Notes: generated from the sequence alone by a model not told the origin. 64,000 nt of DNA from Acidobacteriota bacterium (GCA_039683095.1 JBDKSB010000012.1:1-64000); one strand, 5' to 3'; shown: positions 35,372 through 44,529, numbered from the stretch's first letter. A program made the numbers and translations.

Positions 35372-36949
35372 ATGACCATGATCCTTGTCGGCGGCGTCTG
35401 GCGCGAAGCCCGGGTCCCGGCGGGGTCCTTCATGGCCGTGGACCCGGCCACGGGCGAGGCCATCCCGGGCGATTATCCTGTTTCCTCCTGGCCCGATCTC
35501 CGGGACGCGCTGGAGGCCGGGGCCGAGGCCTCCTTTGCGATGGCCGAAACGGAGCCCGGCCGGATCGCCGCGTTCCTGGAGGCCATGGCCGCCGGGCTTG
35601 AACGCCGGACCGAAGCGCTCGTCGAGACGGCCCATCGGGAGACCGGCCTGCCGGCCGGATCCCGTCTCCGCTCGAGCGAGCTGCCCCGCACGACCGGCCA
35701 GCTGAGGCAGGCGGCCGCGGCCTGCCGAGACCGCTCCTGGGTCCGGGCGACGATCGATACCAAGCTCGACATCCGTTCAAAGCTCGGACCGCTCGGCGGC
35801 CCCGTCGCGGTCTTCGGCCCCAACAACTTCCCCTTCGCCTTCAACGCCGTCGGGGGCGGCGATTTCGCGGCCGCCCTGGCGGCCGGCAACCCGGTCATCG
35901 CCAAGGCCAATCCCCAATCGCCCGGCACGACACGGCTGATGGCCGAGGCGGCGGCGGAGGCCCTGGCGGAAAGCGGGCTGCCCGCGGCCGCCGTCCAGGC
36001 CCTCTATCATTTCCCGGTCGACGAGGGGTTGAAGCTCGTCTCGCATCCGCTCATCGGCGCCACGGCCTTCACCGGCAGCCGGCCGGCGGGGCTGGCCCTC
36101 AAGGAAGCGGCCGACCGGGCCGGCAAGCCCATCTATCTCGAGATGTCCAGCGTCAACCCGGTCTTCATCCTGCCCGGCGCCGTCAGGGAGAGGGGCGCCG
36201 AGCTGGCGTCCGAGCTGGCCGGCTCCTGCTCCGCCGGCATGGGTCAATTCTGCACCAAGCCCGGCCTCATCGTCCTGGTCGGCTCTCCGGAAAGCGAGGG
36301 CTTTCGGGATGCGCTCGCGTCGGCCTTCGACGCCGTCCCGCCGGGCGTCCTTCTCGGGCGTAGCGTCCTCCGGGGATTGGAGGCGGGGGTCGAGCGCCTG
36401 CGCCGGCTCGGGGCCGGGCTTGAAGCCGGGGCGGGACCGGTGGAAGGGCCGGGCTGCCGGTTCAGGCCGGCCCTTTTCGGCATCTCGGGGGCCCGGTTCC
36501 TGGAAGACCCGGCGGCCTTCCAGGTCGAGTCCTTCGGATCCCTTTCGCTCCTCGTCGCGGCCCGCGACCTGGCCCAGGCCAGGGACATCGCCGCCTCGCT
36601 CGAAGGCCAGCTGACAGCGACCGTCTTCAGCGCCGGCGACGGCTCGGACGAGGCCGGCTATGCCGCCCTCGAACCCCTGCTCCGGCGCAGGGCCGGCCGG
36701 CTCCTCAACGACAAGGTGCCAACGGGCGTGGCCGTCTCCCCGGCCATGAATCACGGCGGCCCCTTCCCCGCCTCGGGCCACCCGGGGTTCACGTCGGTCG
36801 GCATCCCGGCGGCCCTGACCCGGTTCGCCGCCCTGCACTGCTACGACCACGTCCGTCCGGACAGATTGCCGCCCGAGCTGAGGGACCGCAACCCGACGGG
36901 GATGATGTGGCGGCTCATCGACGGCGACTGGACACGCCGGTCGCTGTGA
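35372..36949 (+). CDS. 2-oxoglutarate-semialdehyde-type NADP+ aldehyde dehydrogenase
   Basis: The 525-residue enzyme has VFGPNNFPFAFNAVGGG (cofactor-binding Rossmann start), AFTGSRPAGLAL, the general base in YLEMSSVNPVF and the catalytic Cys in MGQFCTKPG. The overall sequence and length match the alpha-ketoglutaric semialdehyde dehydrogenase group of pentose-acid and hydroxyproline breakdown; the true aldehyde is uncertain. AAGGA lies eight bases before the ATG. It follows the AOR-MoaD pair by 47 nt, so two different aldehyde-oxidising enzymes share one cluster. Confidence 0.85.
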   Translation: MTMILVGGVWREARVPAGSFMAVDPATGEAIPGDYPVSSWPDLRDALEAGAEASFAMAETEPGRIAAFLEAMAAGLERRTEALVETAHRETGLPAGSRLRSSELPRTTGQLRQAAAACRDRSWVRATIDTKLDIRSKLGPLGGPVAVFGPNNFPFAFNAVGGGDFAAALAAGNPVIAKANPQSPGTTRLMAEAAAEALAESGLPAAAVQALYHFPVDEGLKLVSHPLIGATAFTGSRPAGLALKEAADRAGKPIYLEMSSVNPVFILPGAVRERGAELASELAGSCSAGMGQFCTKPGLIVLVGSPESEGFRDALASAFDAVPPGVLLGRSVLRGLEAGVERLRRLGAGLEAGAGPVEGPGCRFRPALFGISGARFLEDPAAFQVESFGSLSLLVAARDLAQARDIAASLEGQLTATVFSAGDGSDEAGYAALEPLLRRRAGRLLNDKVPTGVAVSPAMNHGGPFPASGHPGFTSVGIPAALTRFAALHCYDHVRPDRLPPELRDRNPTGMMWRLIDGDWTRRSL

Positions 36950-37208
36950 CCGCCGGACGGTTTCCCGGGGCCTGCGCCGGAACCGCGACCCGGGAATCGC
37001 TCCATGCCGTCCTGCCGGACGGAATGCGGCCCGCTTGGCGCTTCCTGCCGCCGGCCCTTTTTCCCGGCAGGCCGGCACGGCGCCGCCCCCCGCCGTATTC
37101 CGGGATTCGGCGTCCTGCCCGACGGGATTGGACAGGGCGGACCGCCCCGCCGGGGCCGGCGCCGGCCACGGTCCCGCCTTAAGCGCGGGCGAGAGTTGCG
37201 CCTCCTCA
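36950..37208. other. Intergenic stretch before the sigma-54-type promoter
   Basis: These 259 GC-rich bases separate the aldehyde dehydrogenase gene from the sigma-54-type promoter. Short reading frames exist but have no family pattern or Shine-Dalgarno. A 6-8 bp GGCGG/CCGCC-type repeat richness is visible; upstream activator sites for sigma-54 would be expected here, but I cannot identify one. Confidence 0.5.
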
Positions 37209-37226
37209 TTGGCACGTTTTATGCAA
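37209..37226 (+). promoter_or_regulatory. Sigma-54-type (-24/-12) promoter
   Basis: TTGGCAC starts at 37209 and ATGCAA ends at 37226; the -24 GG (37211-37212) and -12 GC (37223-37224) are exactly 10 nt apart, the RpoN spacing. Transcription would start near 37236, 43 nt before the secreted-protein gene. Confidence 0.6.
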
Positions 37227-37278
37227 AAAGATCAAACGAAAGGTTTCGGGCGCTCGAGAAAGCTTTTCAAATCTAAGC

Positions 37279-37686
37279 ATGAGGAGGCTTCAAGTGAGAT
37301 CAAGGATCATTCTCGCGCTGGCTGTCGCCGGCCTGATGGCCCTCGGCTCGGTTTACGCCGCCCAATCCGCCGAGGCCGTCAAGGCGAAGATCGACTTCGC
37401 TTTCGCCGCCGGAGGCAAGGTGCTGCCCGCCGGCGAGTACGAGTTCCAGAAGGACGACGCGGCGTACGTCTTCAGGATCCAGGGCCAGGGCAAGACGGGC
37501 GACATCGTCAACATCGTCACCTCGCTCACGAGGGACCTGCATGCGGAGCCCCAGGCCGCCAGCCTCGTCTTCGACGTCGTCGGGAACAAGTACATCCTCT
37601 CGGAGATCTGGATCCCCGGCTACGACGGCTACCTGGTTCAGGCCACCAAGGGCCGCCACACGCACAAGATCGTCAAGGTCAGCTGA
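37279..37686 (+). CDS. Small secreted protein, paralogous to 56984-57406
   Basis: The 135-residue protein has a signal peptide (1-31) and a mature domain starting AKIDFAFAAGGKVLPAGEYE, with FDVVGNKYILSEIWIPGYDG and a GHTHK-like TKGRHTHKIVKV end. The second copy at 56984 shares the AGGKxLxAGEY start, the LVFDEVG segment and the WLPGEDGYRVHVTKG end. The fold looks like an all-beta domain of about 100 residues. Function unknown; I recall similar proteins as common in Acidobacteria. It is preceded by a sigma-54-type promoter. Confidence 0.8.
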   Translation: MRRLQVRSRIILALAVAGLMALGSVYAAQSAEAVKAKIDFAFAAGGKVLPAGEYEFQKDDAAYVFRIQGQGKTGDIVNIVTSLTRDLHAEPQAASLVFDVVGNKYILSEIWIPGYDGYLVQATKGRHTHKIVKVS

Positions 37687-37746
37687 GTCTTTGAAGTGGA
37701 CGGCGGCTGCCGGAGCGGCCGCCGTCCTTTCATTCCGGCAGGCCCC

Positions 37747-38424
37747 TCACGGCTTGGTTCGGGGCTTGTCCTTGCCGCCCGTCCGGTCGATGACGAGCCT
37801 GATCTTCTTCGGGTTCGGGTCGATCCCGCTCAGGGAAGTCACCATCCCCAGCACGGTCTTCTCGATGAACGTCCGGACGAACGGGTTCAGGTTGACCTCC
37901 CGTCCGTCCACCTCGAGCGTGATGTCCGCCATGCCCCCCTCCTTCAGCGACAGGATGCGGTCCGCGATCCCGGCGATGTCGTCCGGCCCGAAGACCGGCG
38001 CCGCGGCCCCCGCCGGCGGGGCCCCGTCGGTGACGATCGCGAGAAGCTCGGCGGCCGGGCTGACCGGGATGTCGGACAGGCCGGCCCTCAGCACCTCGAT
38101 CTTGCGCGGCCCCCGGACGTCCTTGCCGCCCTCGATGAGGACCACGTCGGCCTCGGGAAAGAGCCGCTCGGCCAGGGCCGAGGCGTCTGCGTCGGGCGCG
38201 CTCCCCAGGGCCGCCCAGCCTTCCGGCGAGACCATGGCCACGTTATCGGCCCCGGCCGCGCTGAAATCCGCCGTGTCCTTCCCCTCCGTGTCGAGCGAGA
38301 AGCCGTGGGAGCAGCGCTTGACGGCCGAGACCCTCAGCCCCCGCCGCCGCAGCTCGCCGATGAGCCGGACGGCCAGGCGCGTCTTGCCGGTTTCGGAGTA
38401 GCCGACGACCGCCACGATCCTCAT
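37747..38424 (-). CDS. mobB: Molybdopterin-guanine dinucleotide biosynthesis adapter protein, extended
   Basis: The 225-residue protein has the MobB P-loop VVGYSETGKTRLAVRLI, AVKRCSHGF, and DVVLIEGGKDVRGPRKIEVL at residues about 92-112. The first 165 residues cover the usual MobB; the last 60 (ITLEVDGREVNLNPFVRTFI, then IRLVIDR) form an additional domain that is not part of the E. coli protein. It helps load GTP for making the guanine-dinucleotide pterin. It lies convergent to the secreted-protein gene, near the AOR cluster it may serve. Confidence 0.85.
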   Translation of the reverse strand: MRIVAVVGYSETGKTRLAVRLIGELRRRGLRVSAVKRCSHGFSLDTEGKDTADFSAAGADNVAMVSPEGWAALGSAPDADASALAERLFPEADVVLIEGGKDVRGPRKIEVLRAGLSDIPVSPAAELLAIVTDGAPPAGAAAPVFGPDDIAGIADRILSLKEGGMADITLEVDGREVNLNPFVRTFIEKTVLGMVTSLSGIDPNPKKIRLVIDRTGGKDKPRTKP

Positions 38425-38497
38425 CGCGTTCTACATAGCACAGGGCCCGGGGCAAGTCAAAGCGCCGGCGGCCTGCCGCGCCCGGGGCGGCCGGGCC

Positions 38498-40129
38498 TCA
38501 CTCCCAGGCGACCTTCATGTTCTCCGGGCCGCGGCGGGTCACTTCCGGGTGACGGTCGAGCTTCAGCAGGGCCGGCTTGTCGCCGATGTCCCTGGCCACG
38601 AGATAGACGAGCCGGCAGACCTTCTCCATCTTGGCGTAGTCGACCTTGGCCTCGACGTCCCCCTCCGTGTGGTAATCCCCGGTCGTGCCGCAGAAGAACC
38701 ACACGCCGGGGATGCCGTAGCGGATATAGGGATACTGGTCGCTGCGGAAGAAGAAGCGGTCGGGGTGGCCGGGGGCCTCGTACGTGTAGTCCAATATAAG
38801 CCCGGGTCCGGGCCGCCTGTTGATGGCCTGGATGCTGGCGTCGAGCTCGGAGCTGAGCCTGTTCGAGCCGACGAGGTAGATGTGGTTCGCGGCGTTGCGC
38901 GAGATCATGTCCAGGTCGAGGTTGGCGCTGATCTTCTCGACCGGCACGGGGCAATGCTGGACGAAGTAGTACGAGCCGAGGAGCATCAGCTCTTCGGCCG
39001 TGTTCCAGACGAAGATGACCGACCGCTTGGGCGGCGCGAGGCGCAGGGCCCGGGCGATCTCGAACATGCCGACCACGCCCGAGATGTTGTCATCCGAGCC
39101 GGGATAGACGCGGCCTTCGCGGACGGCCAGGTGGTCGTAATGCGAGGTGACGGTCAGGTACTCGCTCCTCAGGACCGGATCGGAGCCCTCCACGACGCCG
39201 ACGACGTTGAAGGCCCGGTCGCGCCGCCGGATCGCGGCGATCCCGATCTCGAGCCGGCGGCCGGGAAGCCCTTTCGCCGCCACGCGCCTCCCGCCTCGGA
39301 GCTCTCCGGACATCCGCGCGAGGTCCTCCGGCGCGCAGCCCAGGATCGCGGCGCCGGCGGCCCGCCGCACGTCGACCTGGAGGAACGGGGCAGCCGCGGC
39401 GGCCGGGGCCGCGGCGCCGGGGGCGGCGTTGTCGATGTCCGGGACGCGCGCCCGCTGGGGCAGATCGAAGCCCAGGCCCTTTTCGACCAGCCGCCGCTCC
39501 CGGGCCTCGTCGATGATGGTGACCACGGCCGCGGCGCCGCGCCCGCCGAGGGCGGCGTAACGGCCGTTGAGGAGGCGGCGGTTCTCGGCCGGCTTGAGGG
39601 GGTGCCCTTCCGGGAGGACGGCCTCCAGGACGACCGCAACCTTCCCCCCGAGGTCCAGGCCGGCCAGGTCATCCCAGCCGAGCTGCGGGGCGGACAGGCC
39701 GTAGCCAACGAACACGATCTCGCCGGAGGCCCGGCCGGTCTCGAACCAGCGGCCGGCCGTGGCATCCGCGGGAAAGGCGAAGGTCCGCTCGCCCGCAGCA
39801 GTGGTCAGCCGGAGCCGCGAGGCGGACGGCGCGACCGCCGTGACCTCGACCGGCACCTCCTGGAAAAAGGAGCCGTCCGGCATGAGCGGCGCGAGGCCGA
39901 GCCGCCCGGCCGTCAGGGCGATGTACCTGGCGGCGATATCCTGCTCGACCGACGGGGTGCTGCGGCCCCGGAATTCCGGGGCGCTGAGGAACTTCTGGGG
40001 GAAGGTCATGTCCCCGGCCCGGATGGACTCCAGGGCCTGGCGACCGGGGCCTTTCGAGCAGCCGGCCAGAGCGAGGGCGAGGACGAAACCGGCCGCCGCG
40101 AGCACGATCGGGATCCTGCGGGTTCTCAT
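38498..40129 (-). CDS. M28-family zinc peptidase lipoprotein
   Basis: The 543-residue protein has a lipobox LALAGC (Cys at about residue 23), a PA-type inserted domain (about 90-280), and the M28 catalytic domain: SHYDHLA, YPGSDDNISG, NTAEELMLLGS, ANLDLDMISRN and DYHTEGD supply the two-zinc ligands and the general base Glu. It probably removes amino acids or releases dipeptides at the outer surface or periplasm. A longer frame exists, but the ATG at 40129 has GGAGG six bases upstream and gives the signal sequence. Confidence 0.92.
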   Translation of the reverse strand: MRTRRIPIVLAAAGFVLALALAGCSKGPGRQALESIRAGDMTFPQKFLSAPEFRGRSTPSVEQDIAARYIALTAGRLGLAPLMPDGSFFQEVPVEVTAVAPSASRLRLTTAAGERTFAFPADATAGRWFETGRASGEIVFVGYGLSAPQLGWDDLAGLDLGGKVAVVLEAVLPEGHPLKPAENRRLLNGRYAALGGRGAAAVVTIIDEARERRLVEKGLGFDLPQRARVPDIDNAAPGAAAPAAAAAPFLQVDVRRAAGAAILGCAPEDLARMSGELRGGRRVAAKGLPGRRLEIGIAAIRRRDRAFNVVGVVEGSDPVLRSEYLTVTSHYDHLAVREGRVYPGSDDNISGVVGMFEIARALRLAPPKRSVIFVWNTAEELMLLGSYYFVQHCPVPVEKISANLDLDMISRNAANHIYLVGSNRLSSELDASIQAINRRPGPGLILDYTYEAPGHPDRFFFRSDQYPYIRYGIPGVWFFCGTTGDYHTEGDVEAKVDYAKMEKVCRLVYLVARDIGDKPALLKLDRHPEVTRRGPENMKVAWE

Positions 40130-40206
40130 GGGCGCCTCCCGGACCGCGGATGTCGAGCCCCCTTCGTAACCCAACGGGCGCGCCCTGTCAAACGGAAATC
40201 GAAGGA

Positions 40207-40236
40207 TTGCTTTTACCACGGGGGAACGGATATAAT
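40207..40236 (+). promoter_or_regulatory. Sigma-70 promoter for the permease gene
   Basis: TTGCTT (40207-40212) and TATAAT (40231-40236) are 18 nt apart. The start of transcription near 40243 supports the ATG at 40270 over earlier in-frame starts. Confidence 0.7.
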
Positions 40237-40269
40237 CCACCTCTTTACCGCCCTGAAGAGAGGCTTGAC

Positions 40270-41676
40270 ATGAACATATGGAAGACAAAAACCCCGGCCC
40301 AGATCGAAGAAGCGGCGGAACACACCCAGCTCAAGAAGAACCTGACCGCCTTCGACCTGGCCGCCCTGGGCATCGGTTCGGTCGTCGGCACCGGCATCTT
40401 CGTGGCCACCGGGCAAGGCGCCCATCTGGCCGGCCCCGGCGTGCTGCTGTCGTTCATCATCGCCGCCGTCACCTGCGGCTTCTGCGCCCTGACCTATTCG
40501 GAGCTGGCCTGCATGTTCCCCGTGGCCGGCAGCACCTACTCTTACTCGTATGTCGCCTTCGGCGAGGTTATCGCCTGGATCATCGGTTGGGACCTGATGC
40601 TCGAGTACCTCGTCGCCGCCAGCGCCGTCGCGTCGGGCTGGTCGACGACGTTCATCGGCTTGCTCAAGGAATGGGGGATCAAGCTGCCCCAAGCCCTGCT
40701 GACGCCGCCGATCACGATGTCCGGCAGCAAGGTCGTCGCCTCGGGGGGCATCATCGATCTGCCGGCCATCCTCATCACCCTGGGCATCACCTGGATCCTC
40801 TATATCGGCATCCGCGAGAGCGCCAAGATCAACAACATCATCGTCGGCATCAAGGTGGCGGTCATCGTGCTGTTCGTCATCCTCGGCGTCACCCACGTCA
40901 AGCTGAGCAACCTCACGCCGATGATGCCCTTCGGCTGGAAAGGCGTAATGGCCGGCGCGGCCATCATCTTCTTCGCCTACATCGGCTTCGACGCCGTTTC
41001 CACGGCGGCCGAGGAGACCAAGAACCCGAAACGGGACGTTCCGCTCGGGCTGATGCTCTGCCTGGGGGTGGTCATCGTCCTCTATGTCACCGTCGCCTTC
41101 ACCCTGACCGGCATCGTGCCCTTCAAGCAGATCGATATCGGCAACGCCCTGCCCGCGGCCCTGGCCCGGATCGGCATCCGTTGGGGCGGCGCCCTGGTCG
41201 CCACCGGGGCCATCATCGGCATGATCTCGACGCTGCTGGTCACCCTCTACGGCCAGATCCGCATCTTCATGGTCATGGCCCGGGACGGCCTGCTGCCCCC
41301 GGCCTTCGCCAAGGTCCATCCCAAGCACCGGACGCCCCACCTCTGCACCTGGATCACCGGCATCGCCACGGCCATCATCGCCGGCCTCTTCCCTCTTGAC
41401 GCGATCATCAACCTCTGCAACATCGGCACGCTCTTCGCCTTCGTCCTGGTCTCGGTCGGCGTCGTCCTGTTGCGCAAGACGCGGCCCGAGGTCGAGCGGA
41501 AGTTCAAGACCCCCGGCGTCCCGTTCACCCCGCTCATCACCGTGGTCTTCTGCTTCTATCTTATGGCCAGCCTGCCTAAGGTGACCTGGATCCGGTTCGG
41601 GGTCTGGCTCCTGGCCGGCCTGGCGATCTATTTCGCCTACGGCGTCCGGCACAGCAAGCTCCAGAAGACGGCCTGA
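40270..41676 (+). CDS. APC-superfamily amino-acid permease
   Basis: The 468-residue protein has 12 predicted membrane helices. The first carries LAALGIGSVVGTGIFVATG, the unwound GIGxxIGxGIF substrate site of the family. AGPGVLLSFIIAAVTCGFCA, YLVAASAVASGWS and FFAYIGFDAVSTAAEETKNP follow. Overall it is closest to the cationic-amino-acid transporter (YfnA/CAT) group. It imports amino acids with protons, or exchanges them; the exact substrate is not readable. It fits a peptide-using lifestyle with the neighbouring peptidase. The ATG at 40270 has AGAGG upstream. Confidence 0.9.
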   Translation: MNIWKTKTPAQIEEAAEHTQLKKNLTAFDLAALGIGSVVGTGIFVATGQGAHLAGPGVLLSFIIAAVTCGFCALTYSELACMFPVAGSTYSYSYVAFGEVIAWIIGWDLMLEYLVAASAVASGWSTTFIGLLKEWGIKLPQALLTPPITMSGSKVVASGGIIDLPAILITLGITWILYIGIRESAKINNIIVGIKVAVIVLFVILGVTHVKLSNLTPMMPFGWKGVMAGAAIIFFAYIGFDAVSTAAEETKNPKRDVPLGLMLCLGVVIVLYVTVAFTLTGIVPFKQIDIGNALPAALARIGIRWGGALVATGAIIGMISTLLVTLYGQIRIFMVMARDGLLPPAFAKVHPKHRTPHLCTWITGIATAIIAGLFPLDAIINLCNIGTLFAFVLVSVGVVLLRKTRPEVERKFKTPGVPFTPLITVVFCFYLMASLPKVTWIRFGVWLLAGLAIYFAYGVRHSKLQKTA

Positions 41677-41714
41677 CGGGCGCCGGCTGACCGGGACGTT
41701 CCGGCCCGCTCGCG

Positions 41715-41743
41715 TTGACAGGGCTGGAGCGGTTTGCTAATCT
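41715..41743 (+). promoter_or_regulatory. Sigma-70 promoter for the TonB receptor gene
   Basis: TTGACA (41715-41720) and TAATCT (41738-41743) are 17 nt apart. The leader to the ATG at 41853 is about 100 nt and contains a GCCGT/ACGGC short stem, but I match it to no riboswitch class. Confidence 0.7.
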
Positions 41744-41852
41744 ATCGCATGTCTCCGAGCCGGAGGGGCTAAAGCCTTATCGGGCCACGCCATCCGGCCG
41801 TCAGGGAGAAGCTGGAAACGGCTTTTCCTTCCACCGCGAAAAGGAGAATACC

Positions 41853-43811
41853 ATGAGTTTTTCTCTGCGCCTCATCCTCAAGTCCGCCGGCGCGGCCCCC
41901 CTCCTCCTGGCCCTCGTTCTCGGATCGTCCCCGGTCCTGGCCCAGGAATCCCGGGAGGACCAGAAGGCCAAGACCGAGCAGGAAAAGCCGGTCCGGATCA
42001 CCGAGGAGATCCAGGTCATCGGCAAGGCTCCCAAGGACGTCCCCCTGGCCACCGTCTCGACGGTCCTGGAGACGGACATCATCAAGCTCAAGCCCCGCGA
42101 CCTGTCCGACGTCGTCAAGTACATCCCCGGGTCCATGGTCACCTTCGGCGACAAGGACACCTACACCCTGAAGCTCCGCGGCATCGGCTCCAACCGGATC
42201 GCCCTGCTCGTCGACGGCGTGCCGGTCTATGAGCCGTACTTCGCCACCTTCGACCTCAAGACGGTCTCGGCCGGCGGCATCGACGCCATCCAGGTGACCA
42301 AGGGGCCGTCCTCGGTGCTTTACGGGCCCAACACGCTGGGCGGCCTGGTCAACGTCATCACCAAGCGGCCGACGGCCCGGCCCAGCCTGACGCTGGCCGC
42401 GAGCTACGGCGACCAGGACACCTGGAGCCTTGGCGGCGACGGGTCGTACGCCTGGAAGAAATTCTCGCTCGTGGCGAGCGCCCTGTACCAGGCTTCGGAC
42501 GGCTTCTATTACCCCAGCGCCCAGGGCGGTGACGACACGCTGCGCGCCAACAGCGATTTCGAGCGCTTCAACCTCAGCGGCAAGCTCTACTACACGCCCT
42601 CGAGCAAGACCGAGATCATGGTCAGCGGCGGGACGTACCAGTCCGATTACGGCATGCCGCCGGCCCTGTTCACCCAGCGGGCCCGGTACTGGCGCTTCCC
42701 CAGGTGGGATCGCTCGACCCTCAGCGGCGGCGGCTTCACCTCGCTCGGCGGAGACGCCGTCCTGCGCTTCCGCGGCTTTTACGTCAACTATTACAACACC
42801 CTCGACTGGTACAACGACCCGGCCATGACCGATCTCAGCTCGGCGAGCACCTACGACAACTCGTCCTACGGCGGGTTCGCCCTGGCCGAGGTCCCCGCCG
42901 GCGACCGGAACATGGTCAAGGTCAGTCTCCTCTACCAGAAGGACATCGCCCGCATCCAGGACGACACGGGCTTGCCCTGGACGAAGTACGACCAGGGCAC
43001 GATGTCGACCGGGGTCGAGGAGCAGTTCAGCCTAACGGACCAGTGGAAGATCATCGGCGGCCTGAGCCTCGACTACATCCACAAGTTCGCCGGGGGCACG
43101 CACAACACCTCCGTCAACCCCCTCGTCGGCGTCAAGTTCACGCCCAACGATAACCTCGATTTCCACGTGTCCTTCGCCCGCAAATCACGCTTCCCCTCGA
43201 TGCGCTCCCTGTATTCGTCGAGCTCGGGCAACCCCGACCTCCTGGCCGAGTCGGGCACGAGCTTCGAGTTCACGGGCACCTGGAACGGCCCCGTCTACGT
43301 GATGGGGAGCGTCTTCTTCAACCGCTTCCGGAATTTCATCGATTCGATCTCCCTGCCGGACGGGACCAGGCGGTATTTCAACGTGGGCAAGGCCCACATC
43401 TACGGCTTCGAGGTCCAGGCCCAGAAGAGCCTGCGCTGGCTGCAGGCCACGGTCAACTACACCTACCTCGATCCGCAGAACGACACGGACAGCCGGCCGC
43501 TCGACGCCCAGCCCAAGAACAACCTCAACTTCGACGTCTCGTTCCTGCCGGCCAAGGGCGTCCGGGCTGGGTTCTACGGCATGCTGGGCTCGAAGTCCTG
43601 GTGGTGGAACACCCGGACCAATCCCGCCAGCCTGCTGACGATCCCCTCGTTCTTCAATCTGGACGCCATCGCCAGCTACAAGATCAAGGACCGCTACGAG
43701 CTCTTCATGAAGCTCGGCAACATCTTCAACCACTACTTCTACACCGAGCCCGGCTTCCCCTGGCGGGGCCGCTACTTCGAGGTCGGCGTCAATCTGGATG
43801 TGCTGAAATGA
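41853..43811 (+). CDS. TonB-dependent outer-membrane receptor
   Basis: The 652-residue protein has a signal peptide (1-31, ending VLAQ), a TonB-box-like segment (ITEEIQVIGK), a plug domain (DVPLATVSTVLETD, LRGIGSNRIALLVDGVPVYE, VTKGPSSVLYGPNTLGGLVN) and an antiparallel beta-barrel to the end, with the C-terminal strand EVGVNLDVLK. It imports an unknown ligand, such as a siderophore, vitamin or saccharide, with energy from TonB-ExbBD, which are not in the window. AAGGAG six bases upstream fixes the start. Confidence 0.93.
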   Translation: MSFSLRLILKSAGAAPLLLALVLGSSPVLAQESREDQKAKTEQEKPVRITEEIQVIGKAPKDVPLATVSTVLETDIIKLKPRDLSDVVKYIPGSMVTFGDKDTYTLKLRGIGSNRIALLVDGVPVYEPYFATFDLKTVSAGGIDAIQVTKGPSSVLYGPNTLGGLVNVITKRPTARPSLTLAASYGDQDTWSLGGDGSYAWKKFSLVASALYQASDGFYYPSAQGGDDTLRANSDFERFNLSGKLYYTPSSKTEIMVSGGTYQSDYGMPPALFTQRARYWRFPRWDRSTLSGGGFTSLGGDAVLRFRGFYVNYYNTLDWYNDPAMTDLSSASTYDNSSYGGFALAEVPAGDRNMVKVSLLYQKDIARIQDDTGLPWTKYDQGTMSTGVEEQFSLTDQWKIIGGLSLDYIHKFAGGTHNTSVNPLVGVKFTPNDNLDFHVSFARKSRFPSMRSLYSSSSGNPDLLAESGTSFEFTGTWNGPVYVMGSVFFNRFRNFIDSISLPDGTRRYFNVGKAHIYGFEVQAQKSLRWLQATVNYTYLDPQNDTDSRPLDAQPKNNLNFDVSFLPAKGVRAGFYGMLGSKSWWWNTRTNPASLLTIPSFFNLDAIASYKIKDRYELFMKLGNIFNHYFYTEPGFPWRGRYFEVGVNLDVLK

Positions 43812-43817
43812 CCGGGA

Positions 43818-43845
43818 GGGACCGTCCCCGAACGGGGGCGGTCCC
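43818..43845 (+). terminator. Hairpin after the TonB receptor, GGGACCG family
   Basis: GGGACCGTCCCC and GGGGGCGGTCCC flank GAAC with one wobble pair. It closely matches the hairpin at 7458-7491. The minus-strand neighbour ends at 43917, so it may serve both sides. Confidence 0.6.
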
Positions 43846-43916
43846 CCGTCCTGCCCGCGGGTTCCAGGAACCGGAAAGGTGAGTCAGTCGGGGAAGGCTC
43901 CGGCCTTCCCCTTTTT

Positions 43917-44462
43917 TTACAGTCCGAGCTCGGCCTCGATCCCCTGCATGGCCGCGATGGCGATCGACAGGAACTCGTCGAGCTCGAGGCCGAGGTTGCG
44001 GCATTGCTCGATCTCCTCGCGGCGGGCGCCGCGGGCGAAGCTCTTCTCTTTGTAGCGGCGCTTGAGGAACTCGAGATCGATGGACTTGATCTTCTTCGTC
44101 GGGTGCATCAGGGTCGCCGAGATGATCAGGCCGGTCAGCGGGTCGACGGAATAGATGGCCCAATCCATGGGCGATTCGCAGGGCGCCTTGCCGGCGTGGG
44201 CGGATACGGCATGGATGACCGCTTCGTCGATGCCCTTCTCCCGCAGGATCTTGACCGTCTCGGTCGTGTGGAGCTCGGGGCTCTTGTCCGTCACTTCGTA
44301 GTCGAGGTCGTGGAGGATGCCGGCCAGGGCCCAGGGCTCGGGGTCGTGGCCTAGCCGCACGGCCAGGGCGCGCATGCAGGCCTCGACCGACAGGCAGTGC
44401 TTGATGAGGTTCTTGTTCTGGAGATGCTGTTTGAGCAGCGCGAGCGCTTCGTCGCGAATCAT
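43917..44462 (-). CDS. HD-domain (HDIG) phosphohydrolase-like protein
   Basis: The 181-residue protein has His22, then the metal-binding HD in AGILHDLDYE (His51-Asp52), His84-region AVSAHAGKAP and Asp106 in YSVDPLTGLI, the order of HD-superfamily metal ligands. Such enzymes hydrolyse phosphate esters of nucleotides or similar small molecules; the substrate is unknown. A GGAGAG lies seven bases before the ATG. It follows the TonB receptor convergently. Confidence 0.82.
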   Translation of the reverse strand: MIRDEALALLKQHLQNKNLIKHCLSVEACMRALAVRLGHDPEPWALAGILHDLDYEVTDKSPELHTTETVKILREKGIDEAVIHAVSAHAGKAPCESPMDWAIYSVDPLTGLIISATLMHPTKKIKSIDLEFLKRRYKEKSFARGARREEIEQCRNLGLELDEFLSIAIAAMQGIEAELGL

Positions 44463-44529
44463 CGGTCTCTCCTTTCAGGAAGGCGGATTCTACGGCATCC
44501 GTCCGGGCTTTTCAACCCGGCGGCGGGCT

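Noticed and set aside
38430-40288. Longer N-terminus for the M28 peptidase
   Set aside because: The ATG at 40129 has GGAGG and starts a proper lipoprotein signal; upstream sequence contains the permease promoter region on the other strand.
41744-41852. Cobalamin or other known riboswitch before the TonB receptor
   Set aside because: An AGCCGGAG segment superficially resembles a B12 box, but the order and other conserved blocks are missing.
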